Shown here: piece by piece, positions 14,970-22,295 of the stretch
Layout of the letters: the number at the start of each line of letters is the position of its first letter
Numbering within the stretch: position 1 is the first letter of the stretch
NCBI RefSeq assembly: GCF_000737195.2
Contig: NZ_JALM01000059.1
Span: 1-32,467, forward strand
Length of the DNA stretch: 32,467 nt
Source of the DNA: Sciscionella sediminilitoris
Lineage (GTDB): Bacteria; Actinomycetota; Actinomycetes; Mycobacteriales; Pseudonocardiaceae
Direction of reading: 5' to 3'
Program-made: the position numbers and the translations under genes
The notes under the pieces: generated by a model
Databases searched by the model: none
What the model saw: only the letters and a program-made list of their open reading frames with translations
Told to the model about the DNA's origin: nothing

Positions 14970-16133
14970 TCATACTCCGTGATCCTGAAGGTGTTTCCGC
15001 AGCGCATCGGCTGCCGCACCGGCCGGATCGTCGTGGCGCAACGACTTCGCCATCCAGGCCAGCCGGTCGGCCGTCTCCGGATCGGCGACCAGCCGGCGAG
15101 CGGCATCGAGGAACGGCCTGCCCTCGGCCGGTCGGCCGACCGCCACCGCCACCCCGAGCTCCACCAGCCTCTTGGCGATGCCCACCTGGTCGTACGCGCG
15201 CGGCACCGCGATCATCGGCACCTCCTTCAGGACGGCCTCCAGCGCCGAATTCATGCTCGCCCTGGTGAGGAACACCGAAGCACGATCGAGCATCACCGAC
15301 TGCGGCATGAACCGCCGGGCGATCACGTTCTCCGGAAGCTCGCCGATCTCGGCCGGATCGGTTCCGGCGGTGGCCATCAGTACCGTCCACTCCGTACCGG
15401 CGAACTCCTCGGCCAGGGAACGGAAGAACTGGGGAGAACAGCCGAACACGGTGCCCGGCGAAACGAAAAGCAACGGCCCTCGGCCGATCCGCTCCCAGGG
15501 CAGGTCGATGTCTCCGTAGGTGCTGGTGTCCTGGATCAGCGGTCCGACGAAATGGTACCGCTGCCCGAACGTCTCGAACTCGGGTTGCATGTCCGGAGTC
15601 GCGTTGACCAGCGCCAGATCGGCATGATCCCGCAAGGACGGATGGAACTGGGGCAGCAGACCGAGCCGTTTCACCGTGCGGATCCACCGTTCGCTGTGCC
15701 GTCTCCGGAGACTGGCCAGCACCATCTGCTCGCTGACCGCGTAGGTCACGGTGAACGAGGCCAGCGGGGTGCCTTCCTGATGCGCGGCGGGCGCGCCCCA
15801 CCTGGCGGCGATATCGGCGACCACCATGTCCGGGCGCAACCGCGGCCATCGGCGCCGCAGTTCACGGACGATACCGCGGCGTTCCCGCATCATCTTCAGG
15901 CCCATCGCCCGGTTGCGCCGGATCTGTTCCTTGGTCGGATTCTCCGGGAAGTTCGGTATCACCGTGGTGTGGATCTCGGAGACCTCGCAGCCGAGATCGC
16001 GGAAGACCCCGGCGAACGGTGCGGCCACCGCGACCACGACCTCATCACCACGTCGTACGAGCTCGCCGATCAGCGGCGCCATCGGGTTGACATGGCCGTG
16101 CATCGGGTAGGGAATGAACAGATACCGCGACAA
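14970..16133 (-). CDS. MGT/OleD-type glycosyltransferase with altered donor loop
   Basis: 387 residues, GT1 family, macrolide glycosyltransferase (MGT) branch. The N-terminus YLFIPYPMHGHVNPM carries the His-Gly-His that includes the catalytic base of OleD. The start is TTG 16133, seven bases after a perfect AGGAGG; the in-frame ATG at 16187 would have no such site. In the C-terminal donor domain the usual THAG/THGG loop reads TRAS (Arg291 for His, Ser for Gly), while PMIAVPRAYDQ is normal. It is first in an operon with the exported glycosidase gene. OleD/OleI relatives inactivate their own antibiotic by glucosylation, which fits this pairing; the altered loop leaves its own catalytic activity open. 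Confidence 0.85.
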   Translation of the reverse strand: MSRYLFIPYPMHGHVNPMAPLIGELVRRGDEVVVAVAAPFAGVFRDLGCEVSEIHTTVIPNFPENPTKEQIRRNRAMGLKMMRERRGIVRELRRRWPRLRPDMVVADIAARWGAPAAHQEGTPLASFTVTYAVSEQMVLASLRRRHSERWIRTVKRLGLLPQFHPSLRDHADLALVNATPDMQPEFETFGQRYHFVGPLIQDTSTYGDIDLPWERIGRGPLLFVSPGTVFGCSPQFFRSLAEEFAGTEWTVLMATAGTDPAEIGELPENVIARRFMPQSVMLDRASVFLTRASMNSALEAVLKEVPMIAVPRAYDQVGIAKRLVELGVAVAVGRPAEGRPFLDAARRLVADPETADRLAWMAKSLRHDDPAGAAADALRKHLQDHGV

Positions 16134-16421
16134 GGGGCGACCTCCTGCGGGATAGGACCTGGCGACCGGTGAACCGCTCCTGGACACATCGGAAAAGTCG
16201 CGAAAACGCAGCCACTCATAACCATGAAAAAGGCACCATTATCGATAGATATTGGCACACAATTACAGCCGACCCGGTCAAGTTAGCATCGGCAGGCAAG
16301 CCTGTCACACACTTTTAGCGCTGATTGAATCAGGCGTGATGATAACTGAAAGTCCGGGTCAGAAGGGTTATTCATCGGCTAAAGTCGGGCGACCTCGGAT
16401 TCAGGCACGAAGGGTCATTCG
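16134..16421. promoter_or_regulatory. A/T-rich divergent promoter region with repeats
   Basis: 288 bases without a gene, clearly A/T-richer than its surroundings. It separates the leftward glycosyltransferase/glycosidase operon from the rightward P450 operon. CTGATT-G-AATCAG at 16321-16333 is a perfect inverted repeat. GAAGGGTNATTC occurs twice in direct orientation (16362-16373 and 16409-16420), the second copy covering the P450 ribosome site; related AAGTC(C)GGG strings precede each copy. These look like sites for a regulator that couples both operons. I could not assign reliable -35/-10 boxes. Confidence 0.55.
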
Positions 16422-17648
16422 ATGACAGCAAGAAACGCGGACAGCCTGCTCGACCTGTTCGACGCCGACTGGATCGCGCGACCTTACGATTACTATTCCA
16501 AGCTACGCGAACAACATGGCGTCTACCGGGACGACCTGATGCGCAGCTGGGTCGTGCTGAACCATGCGGACATCACCGCGCTGTCCAAGGACGACCGGCT
16601 CTCCGGCGCGCGGATCGACGAATTCCACGCCGCGCTTCCGCCGGAATCCCGCGCGGACATGGCGCCGCTCGCCGCGGTCCTCAAGAACATGATGCTGTTC
16701 CGGGAACCGCCGGAGCACACCCGGTTGCGCAAACTCATCCAGCCCGGCCTGACGCCGCGATTCATCCGGACCGTCCGCTCGACGATCGAGGAACTGACCG
16801 GCGAACTGCTGGACCGGGTGCTGCCGACCGGCCGGATGGACGTCATCCACGACTTCGCCAAGCCGCTCACCCAGTCCGTGATCGCGCTGCTGGCCGGGGT
16901 ACCCGCGCAGGCGGCCCATCTGCTGGCGGACTGGCGCGGGCTGCTGCCGGAGTTCTTCTCGCAGTCCTCGGCCGAGCTGCCCCGGCTGACCGCGTTGCGT
17001 GCGGTCCTCGACGAGAACCTCGCGCAACGACGCGCCGGGCTCGCCGAGGACCTGTTCACCGAGATGATCGCCGACCGGCTGGACGGGGGCGGCTACACCG
17101 ACGATGAGGTGTTCGCCAACTTCCTGCTGCTCATCGACGCCGGACAGGCGACGACCACGCACCTGATCGGTAATGCCGCGCTCGCCCTGCTGGACCATCC
17201 CGGGCAGGCCGAGCTGCTGCGCGACCGGCCCGGACTGGCGGCGAACGCGGCGCAGGAATTCCTCCGCTACGACAGCTCGGTGCAGTTCACGACCCGGATC
17301 GCGACCGGCGAAATGCGGGTGGCCGGCCAACTGATACCCGCCGGGGACAGCGTGACCCTGGTACTCGGGGCGGGCAACCGCGACCCGAGCCGGTACCCCG
17401 AGCCGGACCGGCTCGATCTCACCCGCAAGGCAACCGATCATCTCTCCTTCGGCCACGGCATCCACTATTGCCTCGGTGCCGCGCTGGCCCTCGCGGAGAT
17501 CGAGATCGCCATGCGCTGCCTCGTTCAGCGCACCGAGAACTGGCGAGCCGGCCGCACCGAGCTCTCCTGGCTCGACAGCGTCAACTTCCGGTTCCTCAGC
17601 GCCCTGCCCATCGAGTTCGACGAGCGCAAGCCAGAGGTCACAGCATGA
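16422..17648 (+). CDS. Cytochrome P450 (first), glutamate mutase operon
   Basis: 408 residues, standard bacterial class. Heme loop FGHGIHYCLGAAL with ligand Cys350, an ExxR in EFLRYDS, and I-helix DAGQATTTH are all visible. In the I-helix the acidic residue of the usual AG-x-E/D-T is Ala243, with Thr244 retained, so proton delivery may be unusual. It needs a ferredoxin partner, none of which is encoded nearby. ATG 16422 follows GAAGGG. The stop overlaps the next start (ATGA), so it is translationally coupled to the glutamate mutase genes; the likely substrate is therefore the 3-methylaspartate-derived building block or the peptide containing it, rather than the sugars. Confidence 0.92.
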   Translation: MTARNADSLLDLFDADWIARPYDYYSKLREQHGVYRDDLMRSWVVLNHADITALSKDDRLSGARIDEFHAALPPESRADMAPLAAVLKNMMLFREPPEHTRLRKLIQPGLTPRFIRTVRSTIEELTGELLDRVLPTGRMDVIHDFAKPLTQSVIALLAGVPAQAAHLLADWRGLLPEFFSQSSAELPRLTALRAVLDENLAQRRAGLAEDLFTEMIADRLDGGGYTDDEVFANFLLLIDAGQATTTHLIGNAALALLDHPGQAELLRDRPGLAANAAQEFLRYDSSVQFTTRIATGEMRVAGQLIPAGDSVTLVLGAGNRDPSRYPEPDRLDLTRKATDHLSFGHGIHYCLGAALALAEIEIAMRCLVQRTENWRAGRTELSWLDSVNFRFLSALPIEFDERKPEVTA

Positions 17649-18088
17649 TCACCACCACCCTCGCCCCGAGCCGGACGGTGCTGCTCGGAGTCACCGCCAG
17701 TGATACCCACGCGGTCGCCAACCAGCTCATTTGCCGGCATCTGCGCGGACATGGATTCCACGTGGTCAATCTCGGGGTCTGCACGCCACTGACCGAGTTC
17801 GCCGACGCACTCGACCGGGAACCCGACATCGCGGCAGTACTGATCGGCAGCCTGAACGGGCACGCGTACGAGGATCTGCGCGAGCTGCCCGAACTGCGCC
17901 GCAAGGGCCGGTTACGCCGCCCAGTGATCCTCGGCGGGAACATCTCGGTCGGTGCGCACAAGCAGGCCGGTGACCGGCTCCGGCTGGCAACACTGGGCAT
18001 CGACCACATCCTCACCGATGTGGACAGTCTGCTGCCGCTGCTCGACACCTTGCCGACGGCCCGCGTCCAGGAAGGGCGACATGGCTGA
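17645..18088 (+). CDS. Glutamate mutase, small cobalamin-binding subunit
   Basis: 147 residues, close to the size of the sigma/S subunit. The B12-binding pattern is present: VTASDTHAVAN (Asp20, His22) matches the family's D-x-H-x-x-G, with Ala25 where Gly is usual; VVNLGV, GSLNG and GGNISVG follow as in the family. His22 should bind cobalt from below. With the E subunit it would turn L-glutamate into (2S,3S)-3-methylaspartate in a radical reaction. It overlaps the P450 gene by 4 bases and the E subunit gene by 8. Codon 90 (17912-17914) is the rare leucine codon TTA. In friulimicin and vicenistatin producers, gene pairs of this kind feed a biosynthetic assembly line. Confidence 0.9.
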   Translation: MITTTLAPSRTVLLGVTASDTHAVANQLICRHLRGHGFHVVNLGVCTPLTEFADALDREPDIAAVLIGSLNGHAYEDLRELPELRRKGRLRRPVILGGNISVGAHKQAGDRLRLATLGIDHILTDVDSLLPLLDTLPTARVQEGRHG

Positions 18089-19466
18089 GCTGGGTGCCAT
18101 CGAGGTGAGCGAGGAGCTCGCCGGCCGATTACCGAGCTGGCCGGAGATCGTCGCGCAGCTGCGGGAAAACGGTGCCGGTCGGACCGTGGACGTGCTGCGG
18201 GACGCCGATCGGTGCGGCCGGCCGCTCGTCCAGCCACGCTGTGGCGTCGGCGCGCACCAGGAGATGCTGACCCTGCTGCGCGAGCTCGAAGCGTCCGGAC
18301 CCGCCATCCTTTCGGTCACCATCGACTCGTACACCCGGCTGGGCCAGTTCGACGTCGCCGCCCGGGTGCTTGCCGAGGATCCGCATCGGCTGAACGGCTA
18401 TCCGCTGGTGGCGCACGGCTGGCAGCGAGGGCGCCAGCTCGTCGAGGCGGTCGGGGTTCCGCTGGAGATCCGGCACGGTTCGCCGGACGGACGGCAGCTG
18501 TTCGCCACCGCCCTCGCGGCCGGGTTCACCTCGTACGAAGGCGGCGGCATCGGCTACAACCTCCCGTACTGCAAGGACGTTCCGCTGGCCGATTCACTGC
18601 GCGCCTGGCAGCAGATCGACACCACATGCGGGATGCTGGCCACCGAAGGCGTGCTCGTGGACCGCGAGCTGTTCGGCACCCTGACAGCGGTGCTGGTCCC
18701 GCCGTCGGTCAGCATCGCCGTCACCATGCTGGAGGCGATGGCGGCGGCCCAGGCGGGCGTGCGGTGCCTGTCGATCGCCTACCCACAGGGCGGCGAGATC
18801 CACCAGGATGTCGCCGCGCTGCGCGCCATCCGCGCACTGGCCCGGCGCTACCTCGTCCCGCAGATCGAGGTCTTCCCGGTGCTGCACCAGTTCATGGGCG
18901 CCTTCCCGGACGATCCGGCCCTGGCGAGCGCGCTGATCCTCTACGGCGGGCTGCTCGCGCGGCTCGGCGGCGCCACCAAGGTGATCAGCAAGACCGAACA
19001 GGAGGCGCACGGACTGCCCGATGGGGCAACGAATGGGCGGGGTATCCGCACCACGGCGGTCGGCGCTTCCGGCATGTTCGACTTCGTCAAACTCGACGAG
19101 GACCGGATCGCCGAGGAACAGTCCTGGATCGAGCGGGAGGTCGGCGAACAGGTGGAACCGCTGCTCGCCGGTGGGCACCTCACGACGGAGATCCGGACCG
19201 GGTTCCGGACCGGCCGGCTCGACATCCCGTTCAGTGCGAGCCGGCACGCGCACAGCAGGATCATTCCACGCCGCGACCGGTCCGGGGCCATCCGCTATGC
19301 GGACAGCGGCAACCTCCCGTTCTCCGCGGCAAGCCGGCGCCGCAACGCGGCCCTGCTCGCCGATGCGGATGATTCCCCCGCCCCGGGTCGGCGGGAGACC
19401 GGGGAGATAGCGGCGATGGTGCGGGACATCGCGCATTTCTCCGGTCGCAGCGCAGCTTGTCCCTGA
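18081..19466 (+). CDS. Glutamate mutase, large catalytic (epsilon) subunit
   Basis: 461 residues, slightly shorter than the roughly 480 of the clostridial enzyme. Residues that hold the substrate in that enzyme appear to be conserved: Arg53 (QPRCGVG), Arg86 (IDSYTR), Arg131 (IRHGSPD) and Glu153 (YEGGGIGYNLPY). The RLNGYPLVAHG segment is also typical. The TIM barrel should pair with the cobalamin subunit encoded just upstream (8-base overlap) and isomerise glutamate to 3-methylaspartate. No 3-methylaspartate ammonia-lyase gene is seen, which argues against fermentation of glutamate and for building-block supply. Codon 17 (18129-18131) is TTA. The last 30 or so residues are Arg/Ala-rich and not conserved in my memory of the family. 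Confidence 0.92.
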   Translation: MAELGAIEVSEELAGRLPSWPEIVAQLRENGAGRTVDVLRDADRCGRPLVQPRCGVGAHQEMLTLLRELEASGPAILSVTIDSYTRLGQFDVAARVLAEDPHRLNGYPLVAHGWQRGRQLVEAVGVPLEIRHGSPDGRQLFATALAAGFTSYEGGGIGYNLPYCKDVPLADSLRAWQQIDTTCGMLATEGVLVDRELFGTLTAVLVPPSVSIAVTMLEAMAAAQAGVRCLSIAYPQGGEIHQDVAALRAIRALARRYLVPQIEVFPVLHQFMGAFPDDPALASALILYGGLLARLGGATKVISKTEQEAHGLPDGATNGRGIRTTAVGASGMFDFVKLDEDRIAEEQSWIEREVGEQVEPLLAGGHLTTEIRTGFRTGRLDIPFSASRHAHSRIIPRRDRSGAIRYADSGNLPFSAASRRRNAALLADADDSPAPGRRETGEIAAMVRDIAHFSGRSAACP

Positions 19467-19482
19467 AACCGAAGGATCCAGT

Positions 19483-22233
19483 ATGAGCTACCTGGGATAC
19501 CCGCGGGTGAATTTCGCCGGCAAGTACCAATCGGATATCTCAACCGTCAACAACGCACTCCGCTACTACAACAACGACACCTTCGAACCACGCTTCCAGC
19601 GGCCCGCGTACTTCACCCCGAAGGGGCTGATCGACGAGAACGGGCTGTTCAATCCGCGCGGTACCGGCGATTTCCGGCTGTCCGGGCTGACCGTCCGCAG
19701 CGGACTGTCCCCGGACGGAACCCTCCTCGAGGACAGGTCCAAGGACCCGGTCGTCGGCATGTCGATACTGGAAGGCAACCGGCGGGTCAGCGCCAAGATG
19801 GTGGACATCGACCAGCGTGACCAGACCGTGCCGGGTATCTACGGGCTGTGCGTCCGGATCGTCGACGACAAGGGCCGGGAACTGCTCACCGGCGAGATGG
19901 AACCGACCTGGGTCGAAGACCTGTGGCGCCGCGGGCCCGGTGATCAAACCCCCGGCGGCACCAACGCCAGCGCCATGGTCACCTCGGTGTTGACGGATCT
20001 GCGCTGGGCCGACGATCTGCCCTCCGCGCTGCTGCACCAGCTCAGGGAGAACACCACCGAGGATCTGCTTTCCATCCGGTTCACCATGGACGGCTACGAG
20101 ATCGACCTGTTGAACTTCGGCCTCGCGCACACCTACGGCCGGCTCGTCGGCAGCATCGGCCCGTACCACAGCGGGGAACCGCGCCGGTTCGTCGCAGGCC
20201 GCAGACTCCGGCCGGTGACCGGCAAGTTGTCGGACACGGCGGTCCGTGCGGACGACACCAACCGCACCGTGTTCCTGGATTTCTCCAACAGTTGGCCGAC
20301 CAAGAGCAAGGGCGGGCCGCCTGCCGATCTCGGCTCCCTCAGCCTCGCGGTGCTGGACGACAAGGAGAAGCCGACCGTGTTGGCCCCGCTTCCCCGGGCG
20401 GACACCAGGTTCCTCGAGGATCACGGCGGTATCGCCGCGATCGAGCTGACCGCTGAACAGTTCGCGGCCATCGCTGATCGGCGCCTTGCCGTGGTCGACG
20501 CGGCCAGCCCGCCAGCGGCCGTCCTCGCCGAGAGCTCCGACGGGACCTGGATCCACGCCGACACGATCGTGCACCGGCTCTACCCGGCAAAGCCGTACGA
20601 GACCTCGAGCGCGACCGTCCACGTGACGAAGTTCGGCCGTCCGGCACCCGGTTTCGCGGTGACCGTCTCGGCGCCCAAACCGACCCCGGCGCTGACCTTC
20701 CCGGCCACACTGACAACCGATCACGACGGCCGGGCCGAACTCGCCCTCACCGCGAAGCCACCGCCGAGCCATACCTTCATCGACGGTGTGGCGACCTCCG
20801 TTCTGCTCACCAGCCCGGCCCGGTCGGGACAGCCGGACGCGCGGGTGGCCGCGCTCATCTTCAACGAGTACGACGCGCCGGACCGTCCGACGTGGAATCG
20901 CGATGTCCGGCCGATTTTTCAGCAGTACGCCAACCTCTACCCGGTCATGGGAGGACTCTTCGACCTCGCCAACTACAACCATGTCGTCGAGCAGAAGACC
21001 TACATCAGGCGCACCATGACCGCACCCGTCGAATCACCCACGTACATGCCGGTCAGCCGAGACCTCTCCCCAAGGAAGCGAGACATGATCATGAACTGGC
21101 TGCAGACCAAACCCGCACCGCCCATCCTGGAGATCACCTCGCGCGAGGAACTGCTCACGGTGCTGCAGCAGGCGATGCTGACCGAACTGGCGGTGATCCC
21201 GCCGTACAGCGCGGCGTTGTTCTCCATCAAACCGGGCTTCAACAAGGAGATCCGCCAACTGATCCGCGGGGTGCTGCTGGAGGAGATGCAGCACATGGCG
21301 CAGGTGTGCAACATCATCAACGCGGTCGGCGGCAAGCCGCAGATCGGCCGCCCGGGGCTGGTGCCCACCTATCCGGGACGGCTTCCCGGTCCGGTGCTGC
21401 CCGATCTGACCGTGCGGCTGCGCAAACTGTCCCCGCAACACGTCAAGGACGTGTTCATGGCGATCGAACAGCCCGAGCATCCGATGGTCGACGGCAAACC
21501 GTTCCGCGGCGCGGTGATCGCCGCCGACGAGATCTCGGTCGACAAGCAGGGCAATCTGTTGCGCAGCGGCGAAGCCTCGATGCGCAAGGTCGAGGAGTGG
21601 TTCAGCAAGGCCGAGTACACCCCGATGACGATCGGCTGGTTCTACAACCAGATCGCCAAGGCGATCATCCGGTTCGACGACGGCCGGCTGTTCACCGGTG
21701 ACCCCGCCCGGCAGGTCGGCTGGCCGGACGCGCCGGGCACGCTGTTCCGGGTCACCGACAAACGGACCGCGCTGCTGGGCATCCTGCAGATCATCGAGCA
21801 GGGCGAGGGCAGCCCGCACGACCTGGACGGCGACAATCTGGGAGATCCCGAAGAGCTCGGGCACTACTACCGGTTCGCCGAGATCGTGCACGGCAGGCAG
21901 TTGATGCGCAACGGCGAGGGCAAGTGGGTCTACGAGGGCCCGGAGATCCCGTTCGACCCGGAAGGGGTCTACCCGGTGGTGGACGACGCCGACTCGTACA
22001 GCCTCCCGGCGGATTCGCTCGCCCGGCGGGAGTCACTGAAATGCGATGAGTCCTACACCAACATGCTGGCCGGGCTGAACCGCGTCTTCAACGGGCACCC
22101 CGGGGAGATGGACGACGCCGTGGCGCTGATGGGCCAGCTCCAGGTGCAGGCCAAGCGGTTGTACGAGATCCCGGCCGCGGAAGGCTCCTCGACAGTGGCC
22201 GGACCGGCCTTCCAGTCGCCTGCGCCGCGCTGA
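19483..22233 (+). CDS. VioB/RebD-like enzyme with C-terminal ferritin-like domain
   Basis: 916 residues, near the roughly 1000 of VioB and RebD. The N-terminus MSYLGYPRVNFAGKYQ is the family hallmark (P-R-x-x-F-x-G), and the first two-thirds resemble the large N-terminal region of VioB. From about residue 550 a ferritin-like domain carries metal-ligand candidates: Glu568 (ELAVIPPY), Glu601 and His604 (EEMQH), Glu711 (KAEYTP), and Glu791, His794, Glu800 (EELGHYYRFAEI). VioB/RebD/StaD couple two indole-pyruvate imines oxidatively, but no amino-acid oxidase gene lies here, so another oxidative reaction is likely. The start follows AAGGA and lies 16 bases after the glutamate mutase gene; it ends the four-gene operon. 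The substrate cannot be named. Confidence 0.82.
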   Translation: MSYLGYPRVNFAGKYQSDISTVNNALRYYNNDTFEPRFQRPAYFTPKGLIDENGLFNPRGTGDFRLSGLTVRSGLSPDGTLLEDRSKDPVVGMSILEGNRRVSAKMVDIDQRDQTVPGIYGLCVRIVDDKGRELLTGEMEPTWVEDLWRRGPGDQTPGGTNASAMVTSVLTDLRWADDLPSALLHQLRENTTEDLLSIRFTMDGYEIDLLNFGLAHTYGRLVGSIGPYHSGEPRRFVAGRRLRPVTGKLSDTAVRADDTNRTVFLDFSNSWPTKSKGGPPADLGSLSLAVLDDKEKPTVLAPLPRADTRFLEDHGGIAAIELTAEQFAAIADRRLAVVDAASPPAAVLAESSDGTWIHADTIVHRLYPAKPYETSSATVHVTKFGRPAPGFAVTVSAPKPTPALTFPATLTTDHDGRAELALTAKPPPSHTFIDGVATSVLLTSPARSGQPDARVAALIFNEYDAPDRPTWNRDVRPIFQQYANLYPVMGGLFDLANYNHVVEQKTYIRRTMTAPVESPTYMPVSRDLSPRKRDMIMNWLQTKPAPPILEITSREELLTVLQQAMLTELAVIPPYSAALFSIKPGFNKEIRQLIRGVLLEEMQHMAQVCNIINAVGGKPQIGRPGLVPTYPGRLPGPVLPDLTVRLRKLSPQHVKDVFMAIEQPEHPMVDGKPFRGAVIAADEISVDKQGNLLRSGEASMRKVEEWFSKAEYTPMTIGWFYNQIAKAIIRFDDGRLFTGDPARQVGWPDAPGTLFRVTDKRTALLGILQIIEQGEGSPHDLDGDNLGDPEELGHYYRFAEIVHGRQLMRNGEGKWVYEGPEIPFDPEGVYPVVDDADSYSLPADSLARRESLKCDESYTNMLAGLNRVFNGHPGEMDDAVALMGQLQVQAKRLYEIPAAEGSSTVAGPAFQSPAPR

Positions 22234-22257
22234 GCCCCTTGGCCGCGCGGCGCCTCG

Positions 22258-22291
22258 GGATTCCCGGTCACCGCACGGTGGCCGGGAATCC
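22258..22291. terminator. Bidirectional terminator between convergent operons
   Basis: GGATTCCCGG (22258-22267) and CCGGGAATCC (22282-22291) pair perfectly and the bases between continue the helix (CACCG with CGGTG, one T.G wobble). This gives one of the strongest hairpins in the window, 24 bases after the VioB-like stop and ending four bases before the stop codon of the leftward P450 gene. Confidence 0.8.
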
Positions 22292-22295
22292 GGGT

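Noticed and set aside
13884-16172. 762-residue open frame on the plus strand
   Set aside because: It runs opposite the glycosidase and glycosyltransferase genes, both of which have family motifs and ribosome sites; the plus-strand translation has none.
17645-19466. Glutamate fermentation by the methylaspartate route
   Set aside because: No methylaspartate ammonia-lyase or citramalate genes are nearby, and the operon context is secondary metabolism.
19483-22233. A violacein/staurosporine-type bisindole pathway
   Set aside because: Only the VioB-like gene is present; oxidase, VioE/StaC and other pathway genes are absent and the surrounding genes belong to an NRPS cluster.
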